Assembly: GCA_958417755.1 (NCBI GenBank) | Contig: CATZDY010000027.1 | Coordinates: 1 to 31,442, forward strand | Reading direction: 5' to 3' | DNA from: an uncultured Peptococcaceae bacterium | GTDB taxonomy: Bacteria > Bacillota > Desulfotomaculia > Desulfotomaculales > Desulfocucumaceae | DNA length: 31,442 bases | Shown: positions 1 to 7,905 of the stretch, in pieces | Numbering within the stretch: the first letter of the stretch is position 1 | How the letters are laid out: each line of letters begins with the position of its first letter | Program-made: the position numbers and the translations under genes | The notes under the pieces: generated by a model | The model's input: only the letters and a program-made list of their open reading frames with translations | What the model was told of the DNA's origin: nothing | Databases searched by the model: none

Positions 1-317
1 AAAATAAAACATAAAGCTATTTGCATAAAAATTATGTTTTATATCTATATGCATAATCATGAGGCTATAAGGCATTAAATCGATATATAAATAAAAGTAA
101 AATGATAGAGTTTGGCATTTATAAAAATAAGCTAATATTTAGAGGTTTCAGCTATTTTGTGAAAACATAGAAATAATACCTAAAATAGGTTGACTAAAAG
201 ACAATAGAAAATTATTATTGACTAATAAATGGATCTCAAAAAATTAAATATTTTTTAGAAAATTAATACTGTTTGAATCTCACCTAGTGAGATTCTTATG
301 GATGGCTTTTCATTCCT
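1..317. other. AT-rich stretch without a gene
   Basis: No reading frame with a credible start and ribosome site is visible on either strand. The stretch is strongly AT-rich compared with the genes that follow. The only structure I see is the short perfect hairpin at 275-295. It may be the end of a low-GC neighbour outside the window. Confidence 0.6.
275..295. repeat. Perfect 9-bp inverted repeat downstream of the metallophosphatase gene
   Basis: Arms 275-283 (GAATCTCAC) and 287-295 (GTGAGATTC) flank a 3-base loop. It lies 23 bases beyond the stop of the leftward gene ending at 318, where a terminator is expected. No T-run follows directly on the minus strand, so intrinsic termination is only possible, not shown. 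Confidence 0.5.
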
Positions 318-1295
318 TTAAAATGAAACAATACTACTTGTTTTATCAGTTACTTTCCAATTTCTATTATTTTCTTTTAGCAACTTAAAATTAATTTTTG
401 AAATGCACTCCCCATGCTTACCCGGCTGAGTAACAATTACAGTTTCACCTGCTTTGTTTTTATAATCATGCTGTGCAATCCTCACATGCGTATGGGCTGC
501 AACAATTACATCAATACCCTCCACCTGTTGGGCCAAATCTTGAATTCGGTTACCTGGATTTTTGGGTTTTTTAGGCTTTTCTCCTGAGTGTACAACCGTT
601 ACAATGATATCTGCATTGTCTTTTTTCATAATACTTACCCATTTTTTAGCGTCTTCTACTAAATCATTCATATATAATTTTCCTTGATACCCTTCTAAAT
701 CTTTTAACTCCCTTGACTGATTACTCCTTTCCCCCACTTCTTTTATCGTTAGTCCCAAGATTCCCAGCTTTATATTCCCTTCATCAGTAGGGATTTCTTT
801 CATAATATATGGTTTTGTGTAACTTTCCCCGTTTGATTCATATGTATTGGCTGATATGAGGGGTATATGATTGTTTTGAAAATCAGAAATTAATATATCC
901 AACGACTCCTTGTCATTAGCAACAAATTCATGATTGCCAAGCACCACTGCGTCATACCTCAGCCTTCCCATTTCCCTGGCAATGGGTGCTTCCCCTTCAC
1001 GTTCTTTCGCCACAGTCTTATAGGTAGGAAACCCATCTTCAACCTTAACAAGCTCTTTGCCCCAAAACCATTCCCACATTTGCTTGCTTTGAATATCAAA
1101 AAAATCTCCTGCATCAACCAAAGTAAGATTCTTATCTTTTTTACGTTCAGTTTCCACATAAGAAACCAATGCCTCAGGGAGTAAAGAGTGCAAATCAGCA
1201 GTAGCCAATATATTCACTTCTGCGCTTTGTTTTGGCTCACATCCGGACAAACATAAAACGAACATAAGCATGAGTGTCATTATCTTAATCCTCAT
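318..1295 (-). CDS. Metallophosphatase lipoprotein (5'-nucleotidase / cyclic phosphodiesterase superfamily)
   Basis: A 325-residue exported calcineurin-like phosphoesterase, probably tethered outside the membrane. The start at 1295 is chosen because GGAGG sits 5 bases upstream and it puts a lipoprotein signal (lipobox LSGC, Cys19) at the N-terminus; an in-frame start at 1367 would bury the signal. Dimetal-site motifs appear in order: D34-x-H36, DAGD at 61-64, GNHE (N121, H122), H236 in VHSG, and AHTH at 267-270. Family members hydrolyse nucleotide or cyclic-nucleotide phosphoesters. The C-terminal 5'-nucleotidase specificity domain of UshA-type enzymes is absent, so the substrate cannot be named. 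The gene appears to stand alone; a 9-bp dyad lies in its leader at 1338-1366. Confidence 0.85.
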   Translation of the reverse strand: MRIKIMTLMLMFVLCLSGCEPKQSAEVNILATADLHSLLPEALVSYVETERKKDKNLTLVDAGDFFDIQSKQMWEWFWGKELVKVEDGFPTYKTVAKEREGEAPIAREMGRLRYDAVVLGNHEFVANDKESLDILISDFQNNHIPLISANTYESNGESYTKPYIMKEIPTDEGNIKLGILGLTIKEVGERSNQSRELKDLEGYQGKLYMNDLVEDAKKWVSIMKKDNADIIVTVVHSGEKPKKPKNPGNRIQDLAQQVEGIDVIVAAHTHVRIAQHDYKNKAGETVIVTQPGKHGECISKINFKLLKENNRNWKVTDKTSSIVSF

Positions 1296-1337
1296 AAAAA
1301 CCTCCATTCCGCAGCTGATACTTCCCGCACAAAACAA

Positions 1338-1366
1338 TGAAAATGGTGAGAATTCCCCCATTTTCA
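1338..1366. repeat. Inverted repeat in the leader of the metallophosphatase gene
   Basis: Nine-base arms TGAAAATGG (1338-1346) and CCATTTTCA (1358-1366) flank 11 bases, about 43 bases upstream of the chosen start codon. It could be an operator or a leader hairpin. No recognised regulator consensus was matched. Confidence 0.4.
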
Positions 1367-1486
1367 TGTAAGTATTTTTAGAAGCACAACAGGAACGTAT
1401 AAGTTTATGTTGTGTTTCAATAACATAATACCAGCAAATTACTGGATTTTAGAAAATAATAGTAAGAAAACATAACCTGCCTTACC

Positions 1487-2065
1487 CTATTGGGGTTTGC
1501 AAAGACATTTTTGCAAACCCGGCATATCTTCTTGCAAATAAGCCAAAGCTTTGTCTGTATTTGATAGCCAATCCCCAATGACATGCCGGGGTATAATGAG
1601 AGGCATTCTGGAATGCACCAAAGCCACGGATTCATTTGCCTGGGTGGTTAAGATGACAAAATGGCTCTGCCCTGCCACAATTTTTAAAATGCCTCCCAAA
1701 TACAAAACATCCTCTCCAGGCAACTGAAAAAGATACTTTTGTTTTTTCTCCCCCTGGGCCCATTCATAAAAACCTGTGCTGGGAATAACGCAGCGATGGC
1801 TAAAAAAACTATCCCGAAAGGTTTTCTTTTGGCTTGCTGTTTTTGCCCGGGCATTGATTAAAACCCCTTTTCCGGTTGATTGGGGAAAACCCCATACTGC
1901 TAAGGTAATCAACAGTTTATTATTTGCTTTGTATAGAATCGGCGCCAGATTGGTGGGCCATATCTCCTCTGTGGGCAAATGATAAGTGGGATATGTATTT
2001 TTAATCAGAGATAAAATTTTTATCTCCTGGTTTTGCTCCAAGACCAGGGCATATCGGCCACACAT
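1487..2065 (-). CDS. SRAP domain protein (YedK/HMCES family), abasic-site DNA-protein crosslinker
   Basis: A 192-residue SOS-response-associated peptidase-fold protein. After removal of Met1 the family exposes Cys2, which forms a stable thiazolidine crosslink to abasic sites in single-stranded DNA and shields them from strand breakage. Visible hallmarks are MCGRY at the N-terminus, N71 (NARAKT), E101 in GFYEW and H151 in HSRMP, matching the Cys2/Asn/Glu/His active site of E. coli YedK. It is somewhat shorter than YedK (about 222 residues). A GGGAGA ribosome site lies about 10 bases before the ATG. A repeat GGGTTTGCAAA / TTTGCAAACCC (1493-1503, 1510-1520) overlaps the last codons but has no T-tract. 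No LexA-type GAAC-N4-GTTC box was seen upstream. Confidence 0.93.
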   Translation of the reverse strand: MCGRYALVLEQNQEIKILSLIKNTYPTYHLPTEEIWPTNLAPILYKANNKLLITLAVWGFPQSTGKGVLINARAKTASQKKTFRDSFFSHRCVIPSTGFYEWAQGEKKQKYLFQLPGEDVLYLGGILKIVAGQSHFVILTTQANESVALVHSRMPLIIPRHVIGDWLSNTDKALAYLQEDMPGLQKCLCKPQ

Positions 2066-2118
2066 ACGCTTTCATTCTCCCTATCATCTTATTTTTTTAG
2101 TAAGTTTTCTCTGCCCAT

Positions 2119-2146
2119 AATTTACAATAACAAAAGAGCAAGGCAA
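2119..2146 (-). promoter_or_regulatory. Candidate sigma-A promoter for the SRAP gene
   Basis: On the minus strand TTGCCT (2146-2141) is followed after 16 bases by TAAATT (2124-2119), about 54 bases upstream of the ATG. Both boxes deviate from consensus, so this is a weak call. Confidence 0.35.
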
Positions 2147-2176
2147 GTTTAGAAACAATGCTTTACCCTTATTTCA

Positions 2177-4510
2177 TCATGATTCCAGGTTTTGTGGTAT
2201 ATTGCTCCCTTCAAAGTGCTTATTCTCTTCAAATATATTGCTATTGAAAAGGTTATTTTGCACCAATTGCCCCACCATTTTGTTGGACCCAAGGACCCAG
2301 ATCAAATCCCCCTTGGCAATGAGTGTATTCACATCCGGCTGCATCATGGGATAATGGTTATGTTGTAACCCTAAAAGCAAACAATCCCATTCTTCCCGGA
2401 TACCGGAATCCCGGATGGGCTTATTGGCAAAGGGAGTTTCCTCCGTGACTTGTACAGCACAGCAAAATAGGGCGTGGGCTTTGTTCTCCTCTTGGGCTAG
2501 CATAAAGGAGCGCAGGGTTTGGGGAGAATCCAGGGGGGTAATACCCAACACAAAGGCAATATTTTTTAAAGGCTTTTCATCCCCTAACAAAAACACTTGG
2601 TCCCCTTTATGCAAGCGTTCTTTACCAGTGGGAATATTGATGTGTTTATTGCCCCGAATGATTTTTACCACTGTCACATCGTAGTAATGCCCCCAATTCA
2701 AATCTTGCAACGACTTGTTGAGATAGGAAGCTTCTGCGGGACAAGTAAAGGACTCCATATACAATTGTTCATCCAACCAAGTGTAATCCCCCTTGTCCCT
2801 GTTATCCCGTTGCAGCAAGCGCTCGTTAAAATTGGCTAAAAACCGGGATTCCACCTGTAAATAGAAAGTAGCCAAAAATCGGGACCGAGCCACAATGACC
2901 ACAACCAAAGCCACCAGGGGAAGCATCCAAAAAGCATGGATACGCCATATATATTGAAAAGGCGCCAGGGCAATCACGGCAATTAGTGCCACCCGCACCC
3001 AGGTAAAGACCAGCAAAGGCAAACGGAAGGAACGGCTCTTCAGCCAAAGGGCAATGTAATATTCATTGTAATAATCCAGCATAGGGCGAATGAATAGAGC
3101 AATACCAATATAAATCACCAATAGGGTCATGAGTTGTGCTGCTGTTACAGGCAAATATTTAGCCAAAAATGGCAACAAAAGCTTTAGTCCTAAAAAGGTG
3201 ATGCCCACCATCACAACCCCATACAAACAGGTGGTTTTGAAAAACCGTTTAATAAAGCTGTACCAATCACTGTCTTGTTCTTTGTCACTTTGCTCCTCGT
3301 CACTATAGCGATTGATAACCTCCAGCATTCTTTGGGGTAAGCGTTTTTCCAAAAATCCAGTGGCTTTGTCAGCGCTTTTCATAAAGAAGGGGGTAGTAAA
3401 GGTGGTGATCACTGAAACAGAAACCACAATGGGATATAAAAAGTCACTGATAACCCCCAAACTCAATCCCAAGGAAGCGATGATAAAAGCAAATTCACCG
3501 ATTTGGGCCAAGGAAAAGCCGCAGCGCAAGGAATTGCCTAAAGGTTGGCCGGAAAGCAGCATGCCAGCTGAGGAGAAAAATAATTTCCCTATCAAAGTGA
3601 CCACTGTAATCAGCAAAATGGGGCCTATATACTGGCCCAATACAGCGGGATTTACCATCATGCCCACGGAAAGGAAAAATACAGCGCCAAATAAATCCCG
3701 CACCCCTTTGGTCAGATGCTCCACCCGTTCTGCGTGAATGGTACCAGCCAACAGGGAACCAGCCAAAAAGGCCCCCAGGGCAGAGGAAAAACCCAAGGCA
3801 TTGGCCAACAGCACCATGCCAAAACAAATGCCCAAGGAAACCACCAAAAGGGTTTCATCATTCATCAATTTAGAGGCATATTTCAACAGGGTAGGCAAAA
3901 GATAAATGCCCAGCATCAGCCATAGGGCCAAATAAAACAACAGCAGCACTATATCCAAAGCCAAAGTACTGCCGGAAATATTTTGACTTACTGCAATGGT
4001 AGAAAGCAGAACCATCATAAAAATACCTGCAATATCTTCAATCACCAAGGTTCCGAATACCAATTCCGTAAACTTTTTGCCCCGTAAATTCAGTTCGTCA
4101 AAGGCTTTGATAATAATGGTGGTGGAACTCATGGACAACATACCGCCTAAAAAGATGCTGTTAAGAATGGACCAGCCCAATAGTTGTCCCACAGCAAATC
4201 CCAGAAGAAGCATACCGGCTACTTCCACAATGGCGGTAATAATGGCCGTGCCCCCTACCTTGGCCAGTTTGTGCAGATTAAACTCCAAACCCAAATAAAA
4301 CATCAGAACAATGATCCCGATTTCACTCCAGGTACCAATGGACTCCATATCCATCACAGTGGGCAACAAAGGCATATAAGGGCTGATGAGAAAACCAGCC
4401 AGAATATATCCCAGCACCAAGGGCTGACGAAATTTTTTAAACAAAATGGTAATAACCCCGGCAGTGAGCAGCATAATGGCAAGATCAGTAATTAAAGTGG
4501 GAAGGTGCAT
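2177..4510 (-). CDS. CPA2-family cation:proton antiporter with two C-terminal TrkA-C (RCK_C) domains
   Basis: A 777-residue integral membrane protein of the KefB/KefC-like monovalent cation:proton antiporter-2 family, expected to exchange K+ or Na+ for protons. Residues 1 to about 385 form the exchanger domain with roughly 12 membrane helices, including the conserved acidic motif FGTLVIEDIAGI. A charged linker is followed by three or four further hydrophobic segments (about 415-540). Two TrkA-C type cytosolic domains occupy about 590-670 and 690-765. There is no TrkA-N Rossmann domain with GxGxxG, so it is not a canonical Kef channel. RCK_C domains can bind c-di-AMP in Firmicutes; that role here is inference. 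The start is fixed by AAGGAGG a few bases before the ATG. It is probably monocistronic. Confidence 0.9.
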   Translation of the reverse strand: MHLPTLITDLAIMLLTAGVITILFKKFRQPLVLGYILAGFLISPYMPLLPTVMDMESIGTWSEIGIIVLMFYLGLEFNLHKLAKVGGTAIITAIVEVAGMLLLGFAVGQLLGWSILNSIFLGGMLSMSSTTIIIKAFDELNLRGKKFTELVFGTLVIEDIAGIFMMVLLSTIAVSQNISGSTLALDIVLLLFYLALWLMLGIYLLPTLLKYASKLMNDETLLVVSLGICFGMVLLANALGFSSALGAFLAGSLLAGTIHAERVEHLTKGVRDLFGAVFFLSVGMMVNPAVLGQYIGPILLITVVTLIGKLFFSSAGMLLSGQPLGNSLRCGFSLAQIGEFAFIIASLGLSLGVISDFLYPIVVSVSVITTFTTPFFMKSADKATGFLEKRLPQRMLEVINRYSDEEQSDKEQDSDWYSFIKRFFKTTCLYGVVMVGITFLGLKLLLPFLAKYLPVTAAQLMTLLVIYIGIALFIRPMLDYYNEYYIALWLKSRSFRLPLLVFTWVRVALIAVIALAPFQYIWRIHAFWMLPLVALVVVIVARSRFLATFYLQVESRFLANFNERLLQRDNRDKGDYTWLDEQLYMESFTCPAEASYLNKSLQDLNWGHYYDVTVVKIIRGNKHINIPTGKERLHKGDQVFLLGDEKPLKNIAFVLGITPLDSPQTLRSFMLAQEENKAHALFCCAVQVTEETPFANKPIRDSGIREEWDCLLLGLQHNHYPMMQPDVNTLIAKGDLIWVLGSNKMVGQLVQNNLFNSNIFEENKHFEGSNIPQNLES

Positions 4511-4860
4511 ACAATCCTCCTTATGTTTAGATTTTATATGACAGGGAATGACTGTGCAGAAAAGAAGTCATCGAATTAGCTTAAGATGATCATACATTTT
4601 GCTTTGCCGCCTCATGTACCACAACAAACTAGCTAATATAATAAGCAGATATGATCAGAATTGCTTGTCATGAACAACAATACAAAGCATCCTGGGTTGC
4701 TGGCAAGTGAAGGATAGGGTTAAAAACACATACTTTTCCTATTTATATGCATTCTTCAACAAAGTATGAAAAACCTCTTTCAATCAAGTAGAGTCCTAGC
4801 AAATCATAAATAACCTTTTTTCATATCTTGTTATAATGTTCTCTCTCTTTTAACATAAAA
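4511..4860. other. Intergenic region upstream of the antiporter
   Basis: About 350 bases without a supported gene. It should hold the antiporter promoter, but I found no convincing -35/-10 pair, and no recognisable c-di-AMP (ydaO) riboswitch core. Confidence 0.5.
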
Positions 4861-4864
4861 AGAA

Positions 4865-4895
4865 AAAGACCAAATCATCGCTGGATTTGGTCTTT
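4865..4895 (-). terminator. Intrinsic terminator overlapping the stop codon of the small membrane protein gene
   Basis: A 12-bp perfect stem (AAAGACCAAATC at 4865-4876 and its complement at 4884-4895) with a 7-base loop, followed on the minus strand by a T-rich run. The stop codon at 4894-4896 overlaps the stem. Confidence 0.8.
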
Positions 4896-5094
4896 ATATT
4901 TCCTTGTTTTCCTTTTGGGAGGGCTCCGGGTCCTTTGTTTTTTTGTTTCCATCCCCTTTGATAAGTACCATGTACATGCCCATCCCTACAACGAAAATCC
5001 CTAAAAACATAATCCCCAAATTCACTAATCCTAACACCAATAAAGGCAATGCCAAACAAACAAGCATTAGACCAACGATTTGATCCCCGTTCAT
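4894..5094 (-). CDS. Small two-helix membrane protein of unknown function
   Basis: A 66-residue protein. Residues about 6-26 and 28-46 form two hydrophobic segments separated by little more than a turn. A short charged tail rich in Lys, Glu and Pro (from about residue 47) probably lies in the cytosol. The start is supported by a purine-rich AAGAGGTG site before the ATG, a TATAAT-like -10 box upstream at 5133-5138 and a clean terminator downstream, so the unit looks genuine although I do not recognise a family. A parallel reading frame over the same bases (4850-5059) lacks these signals. Confidence 0.65.
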   Translation of the reverse strand: MNGDQIVGLMLVCLALPLLVLGLVNLGIMFLGIFVVGMGMYMVLIKGDGNKKTKDPEPSQKENKEI

Positions 5095-5132
5095 TGCAAC
5101 ACCTCTTTTATTCTTAGTATTTCATTTTGCCT

Positions 5133-5138
5133 ATTATA
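5133..5138 (-). promoter_or_regulatory. Candidate -10 box (TATAAT) of the small membrane protein gene
   Basis: TATAAT reads on the minus strand about 40 bases upstream of the start codon at 5094. The -35 position (TTCTCC or TTTCTC at about 17 bases) is poor, so this rests on the -10 box alone. Confidence 0.4.
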
Positions 5139-5627
5139 CACTGACTTTGGTTGGGGAGAAAATCATATTATTTTTCATCCCCTGCAACACATTCTTTTCC
5201 CTTATTTTCCGCCGGAAGCAATGCATTGCAATAGCTTTGCCTTGATGTTAATTGTAACAAACAAAAACACTAAAAAAACAAGCCAATGGATTCATAGGCT
5301 TGTTTTTAGCACACTATGCAAGAAAACCAAGCATAAAATACATGCTCTATGCCAAGAATCTTTTTCTTAGCAATACTTTTTTGAGGAAACAAATGAATAA
5401 TAAAACTTCTTCATTTATATCTACTGTTTTATGGAGCAATTTGTGACAGTTTTTCGTCTATATTGTATCAAAGGAAAAACATAATCCCTTAGGGATGAAA
5501 ATACTTGCGATGATTTGACCAAAAGAACTATCCGCCTTTCCATTGCCAAGGACAAAGAAGCATAGCATTTTTATGCATAGATTTTTATGAATGGAATGAT
5601 AAACCCAATCCAGAAAGGATAGATGAT
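5139..5627. other. Intergenic region with an isolated terminator-like hairpin
   Basis: About 490 bases between divergent units. The hairpin at 5273-5307 is its only clear structure. A 96-codon frame starting at 5080 runs through the hairpin and lacks a ribosome site, so no gene is called. Confidence 0.5.
5273..5307. terminator. Terminator-like hairpin not attached to a visible gene
   Basis: Arms AAAAAACAAGCC (5273-5284) and GGCTTGTTTTT (5297-5307) enclose a 12-base loop. A-rich and T-rich flanks would allow termination in either direction. There is no coding gene immediately upstream on either strand, so it may end an unseen small RNA or be a relic. Confidence 0.6.
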
Positions 5628-6500
5628 ATGTTAAAGCATACACTCGGCAAAACCCTGGGCCTATTGTTGGTCGCCAGTCTTTTGTTATTGGGGTGCAGCA
5701 TGGTGTTTGCCAAAGGGGAGCCTGCCTCAACCCCCTATCATACGGCCCCTGCCTCTCACCGCTCGCCAGAACAAGCAACTTTAGATGATAAAGATGGGAC
5801 TTCCCTAGGCTTTACCATTCCCTTGGCAGAACAGACTGCTACCTTTTCCTCTGCTGTGCAGCCTTTGGAAGAGGGTTTTAGTCAAAGGATTTCCCTTGCC
5901 TCCTCCAATGCGCCCACAGAGTTTTCTTTTTCCGTGACCCTGCCCCCAGGGGCTTATCTTGATTATGTTAGACATTATTATACAGGAGAGGCCTTGGATG
6001 GCTCTGTGGGTATCTTTCATCAACTGGGACGCCCTTTGGCCAGTTTGGAAAGCCCCTTGGCCCAAGATGCTGCGGGCAATATGGTATCCTGCCAGTTCCG
6101 CCTTCAGGACAACCAAATTACTTTGGCAGTCCACCATGATAGGCCTTATTTTGTCTATCCAATCACAGTACAATACAATGTGTTGCGCATTGCCAACAAT
6201 ATCAATGTGAATGACTTTGCCACCTATTTCCTTAGCGGCAGCTGGATTACCCGCAATGGGGTAACCTCCTTATCCTTAAAGCCCAAAATGGTTACTTTGC
6301 CCACTCCTTTGCTCAACAATGCCTGGCACACTGTAGTCAGCCGTTTTGGCAATAACGCCCAATGGGCCAATGCCCAAAGCCTATATGATCAGTATCGATG
6401 CCACCAATCCTTTGCCAAGGATAAAGAGGCTTGGAATCTTGAACCCTCCAGACCAGTGGTCAATGGAGTGCAAATGATCATCAGCGGGTGTAACCCCTAG
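5628..6500 (+). CDS. Exported protein of unknown function, possible lipoprotein
   Basis: A 290-residue protein with an N-terminal export signal: basic residues, a Leu-rich core, then LLLGC with Cys23. This fits a lipobox loosely; an alternative signal peptidase I site lies after Ala28 (VFA/KG). The mature part has no recognised domain; it alternates hydrophobic and polar residues as in beta-rich extracellular proteins. Three Cys follow the signal region (in VSCQFRL, YRCHQSF and near the C-terminus in SGCNP), which could form a disulfide. The ATG has an AAAGGA site upstream. Only 14 bases separate it from the next gene, a membrane thioredoxin-fold protein, suggesting an operon in which that protein handles disulfides of this one; that link is inference. 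Confidence 0.7.
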   Translation: MLKHTLGKTLGLLLVASLLLLGCSMVFAKGEPASTPYHTAPASHRSPEQATLDDKDGTSLGFTIPLAEQTATFSSAVQPLEEGFSQRISLASSNAPTEFSFSVTLPPGAYLDYVRHYYTGEALDGSVGIFHQLGRPLASLESPLAQDAAGNMVSCQFRLQDNQITLAVHHDRPYFVYPITVQYNVLRIANNINVNDFATYFLSGSWITRNGVTSLSLKPKMVTLPTPLLNNAWHTVVSRFGNNAQWANAQSLYDQYRCHQSFAKDKEAWNLEPSRPVVNGVQMIISGCNP

Positions 6501-6514
6501 GGAGTAAATAACAT

Positions 6515-7192
6515 ATGCTGACCAAAAAGCAAAAACGTCAATATAGGATTTTGCTGGTGCTCTTCGTCCTCCTAGGCCTAGGCTCTTTTTGCCCGCAGCT
6601 TTGGCTGGGCTTTTTCAAAGCTGCGGATTTGGCTACTCCAGCACTTTATCCCAATAGCCTTTGGCTCAGCTTGTTTGTGGTTTTGATGATGTTTTTCATC
6701 TTGCTCCAGGGCTATAGACATGCCTGGACCTGGTTGCTAAGCAAAGGCTTTCTTTTCCTGCTGCTCTTAACCTTTGTAGGTACCAGTATCATCGGCCTGC
6801 AAAGAGCCCCTCAAGATACTATGCTAGGCAATATACACAACATTTCATTGACATCCTTACAAAATATACAACAGAACAAGGCCTCTGGCCTTTATTACAT
6901 TGGCAGGAAGGATTGTGGTGCTTGCCAAACCCTATTTCCCCTTTTGGTTCAGTTATCCAATCAGTACCAGGTAACCATCATGTACTATGATACCCAAGGG
7001 GATCGGGAAACCCGGCAAGAAGCCATGCTTTCCGTTTTACATACTTTATCTGTTACTGAAGTTCCAGCCATGGTGCTTGTGGAACAAGGCAACATCAAAC
7101 AAGTATGGCAAGGTTCAGAGGTGGCCGGACAAATCCAACAGTACCTTTGGGATATGAATCAAGGAAAATCTCCAATATTCACAGCCAGATAA
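6515..7192 (+). CDS. Membrane-anchored thioredoxin-fold protein (CGAC motif)
   Basis: A 225-residue protein with three predicted membrane helices (about 12-30, 47-65 and 77-95) and a C-terminal thioredoxin-like domain. The active-site motif CGAC is at 134-137 and the conserved cis-Pro (EVP, P184) is present. Positive residues at the N-terminus and in the 66-77 loop predict that the thioredoxin domain faces outside the membrane. Known relatives reduce, oxidise or isomerise disulfides in exported proteins; the direction here is not determinable. AGGGAG lies about 10 bases before the ATG. It follows the unknown exported protein by 14 bases and is probably cotranscribed. No CcdA- or DsbD-type electron donor is nearby. 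Confidence 0.8.
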   Translation: MLTKKQKRQYRILLVLFVLLGLGSFCPQLWLGFFKAADLATPALYPNSLWLSLFVVLMMFFILLQGYRHAWTWLLSKGFLFLLLLTFVGTSIIGLQRAPQDTMLGNIHNISLTSLQNIQQNKASGLYYIGRKDCGACQTLFPLLVQLSNQYQVTIMYYDTQGDRETRQEAMLSVLHTLSVTEVPAMVLVEQGNIKQVWQGSEVAGQIQQYLWDMNQGKSPIFTAR

Positions 7193-7276
7193 CGGGATAC
7201 GCAAGCCTATCGGACGATCCCACTTATTCAATCCGTACGTAGATGAAATTTTAAACGAATATCATTATCTAATATG

Positions 7277-7328
7277 TAAAAAAGCATTCCATGTACCAAA
7301 TATAAATTTGGAACCCTGGAATGCCTTT
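7277..7328 (-). terminator. Terminator closing the leftward cluster 11,978 to 7,398
   Basis: On the minus strand AAAGGCATTCCA (7328-7317) pairs with TGGAATGCTTTTTT (ending near 7277), with an inner CCAAAT/ATTTGG stem and a terminal T-run. It lies 70 bases past the phosphoesterase stop. On the plus strand the following bases are not T-rich, so it would serve the unit ending at 7192 less well. Confidence 0.75.
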
Positions 7329-7397
7329 GTAACCAAAAGCAGCTGACTTAGCCGCAAAATTCCTTGTCAAACCTTATTGCCTCAAAACCTTGCCTAA

Positions 7398-7874
7398 TCA
7401 TAGTTTCCGCAAGAAGGGAGTAATATTGCGCCCCTTTATTTCCAAAATCCCATACCCAAACCCTCTGCCATCCCGGGGATTGGTAATACTGCCTGGATTA
7501 AAGAACAAAATGCCCCCCTCATACTGATACTCTGCCACATGGGTATGGCCATACACCACCACATCAGCTTGCAATTCTGCGGCCCGGCAAGAAAGGGTAT
7601 AAAGACCGAATTTAACCCGATAAGTATGGCCATGGGTTAATAAAATCCGCACCCCTTCCATAGCAACCAATTCCTCATCCTGCTGGCCGCTGCTGGCATC
7701 GCAGTTTCCGCATACCGCATGAACCACCACCTGGGAAGGAAAAGCCAAACGAGCCACATCCCTGGCATAATCCCCGGCATGGAACAAATATTGAATTTCC
7801 CCCATACGGGCCAAAGCTTGTTGGGCATTTGTCACAGATCCGTGAGAATCACTGAGCACCCCGATTCTGGTCAT
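7398..7874 (-). CDS. YfcE/MJ0936-type metallophosphoesterase
   Basis: A 158-residue small phosphodiesterase of the calcineurin-like superfamily. The start at 7874 is supported by GGGGGGAGG about 7 bases upstream; an in-frame start at 7904 would add ten poor residues. Dimetal motifs: D9-x-H11, D35 in HAGD, GNCD with N57, H81 in THGH, and GHTH at 109-112. Homologues (E. coli YfcE, Methanocaldococcus MJ0936) hydrolyse bis-pNPP-like phosphodiesters; the physiological substrate is unknown. It is the last gene of a leftward cluster and directly follows rdgB, an arrangement common in Firmicutes. Confidence 0.9.
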   Translation of the reverse strand: MTRIGVLSDSHGSVTNAQQALARMGEIQYLFHAGDYARDVARLAFPSQVVVHAVCGNCDASSGQQDEELVAMEGVRILLTHGHTYRVKFGLYTLSCRAAELQADVVVYGHTHVAEYQYEGGILFFNPGSITNPRDGRGFGYGILEIKGRNITPFLRKL

Positions 7875-7905
7875 AAAGAAACCTCCCCCCATTGTATCTG
7901 TCATC

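Noticed and set aside
1487..2176. SOS (LexA) regulation of the SRAP gene
   Set aside because: No GAAC-N4-GTTC type box was found upstream of the gene.
4511..4893. c-di-AMP riboswitch ahead of the antiporter
   Set aside because: None of the conserved ydaO core segments could be recognised on the minus strand.
5080..5370. 96-codon plus-strand ORF
   Set aside because: It overlaps the start of the small membrane protein gene and a hairpin, without a ribosome site.
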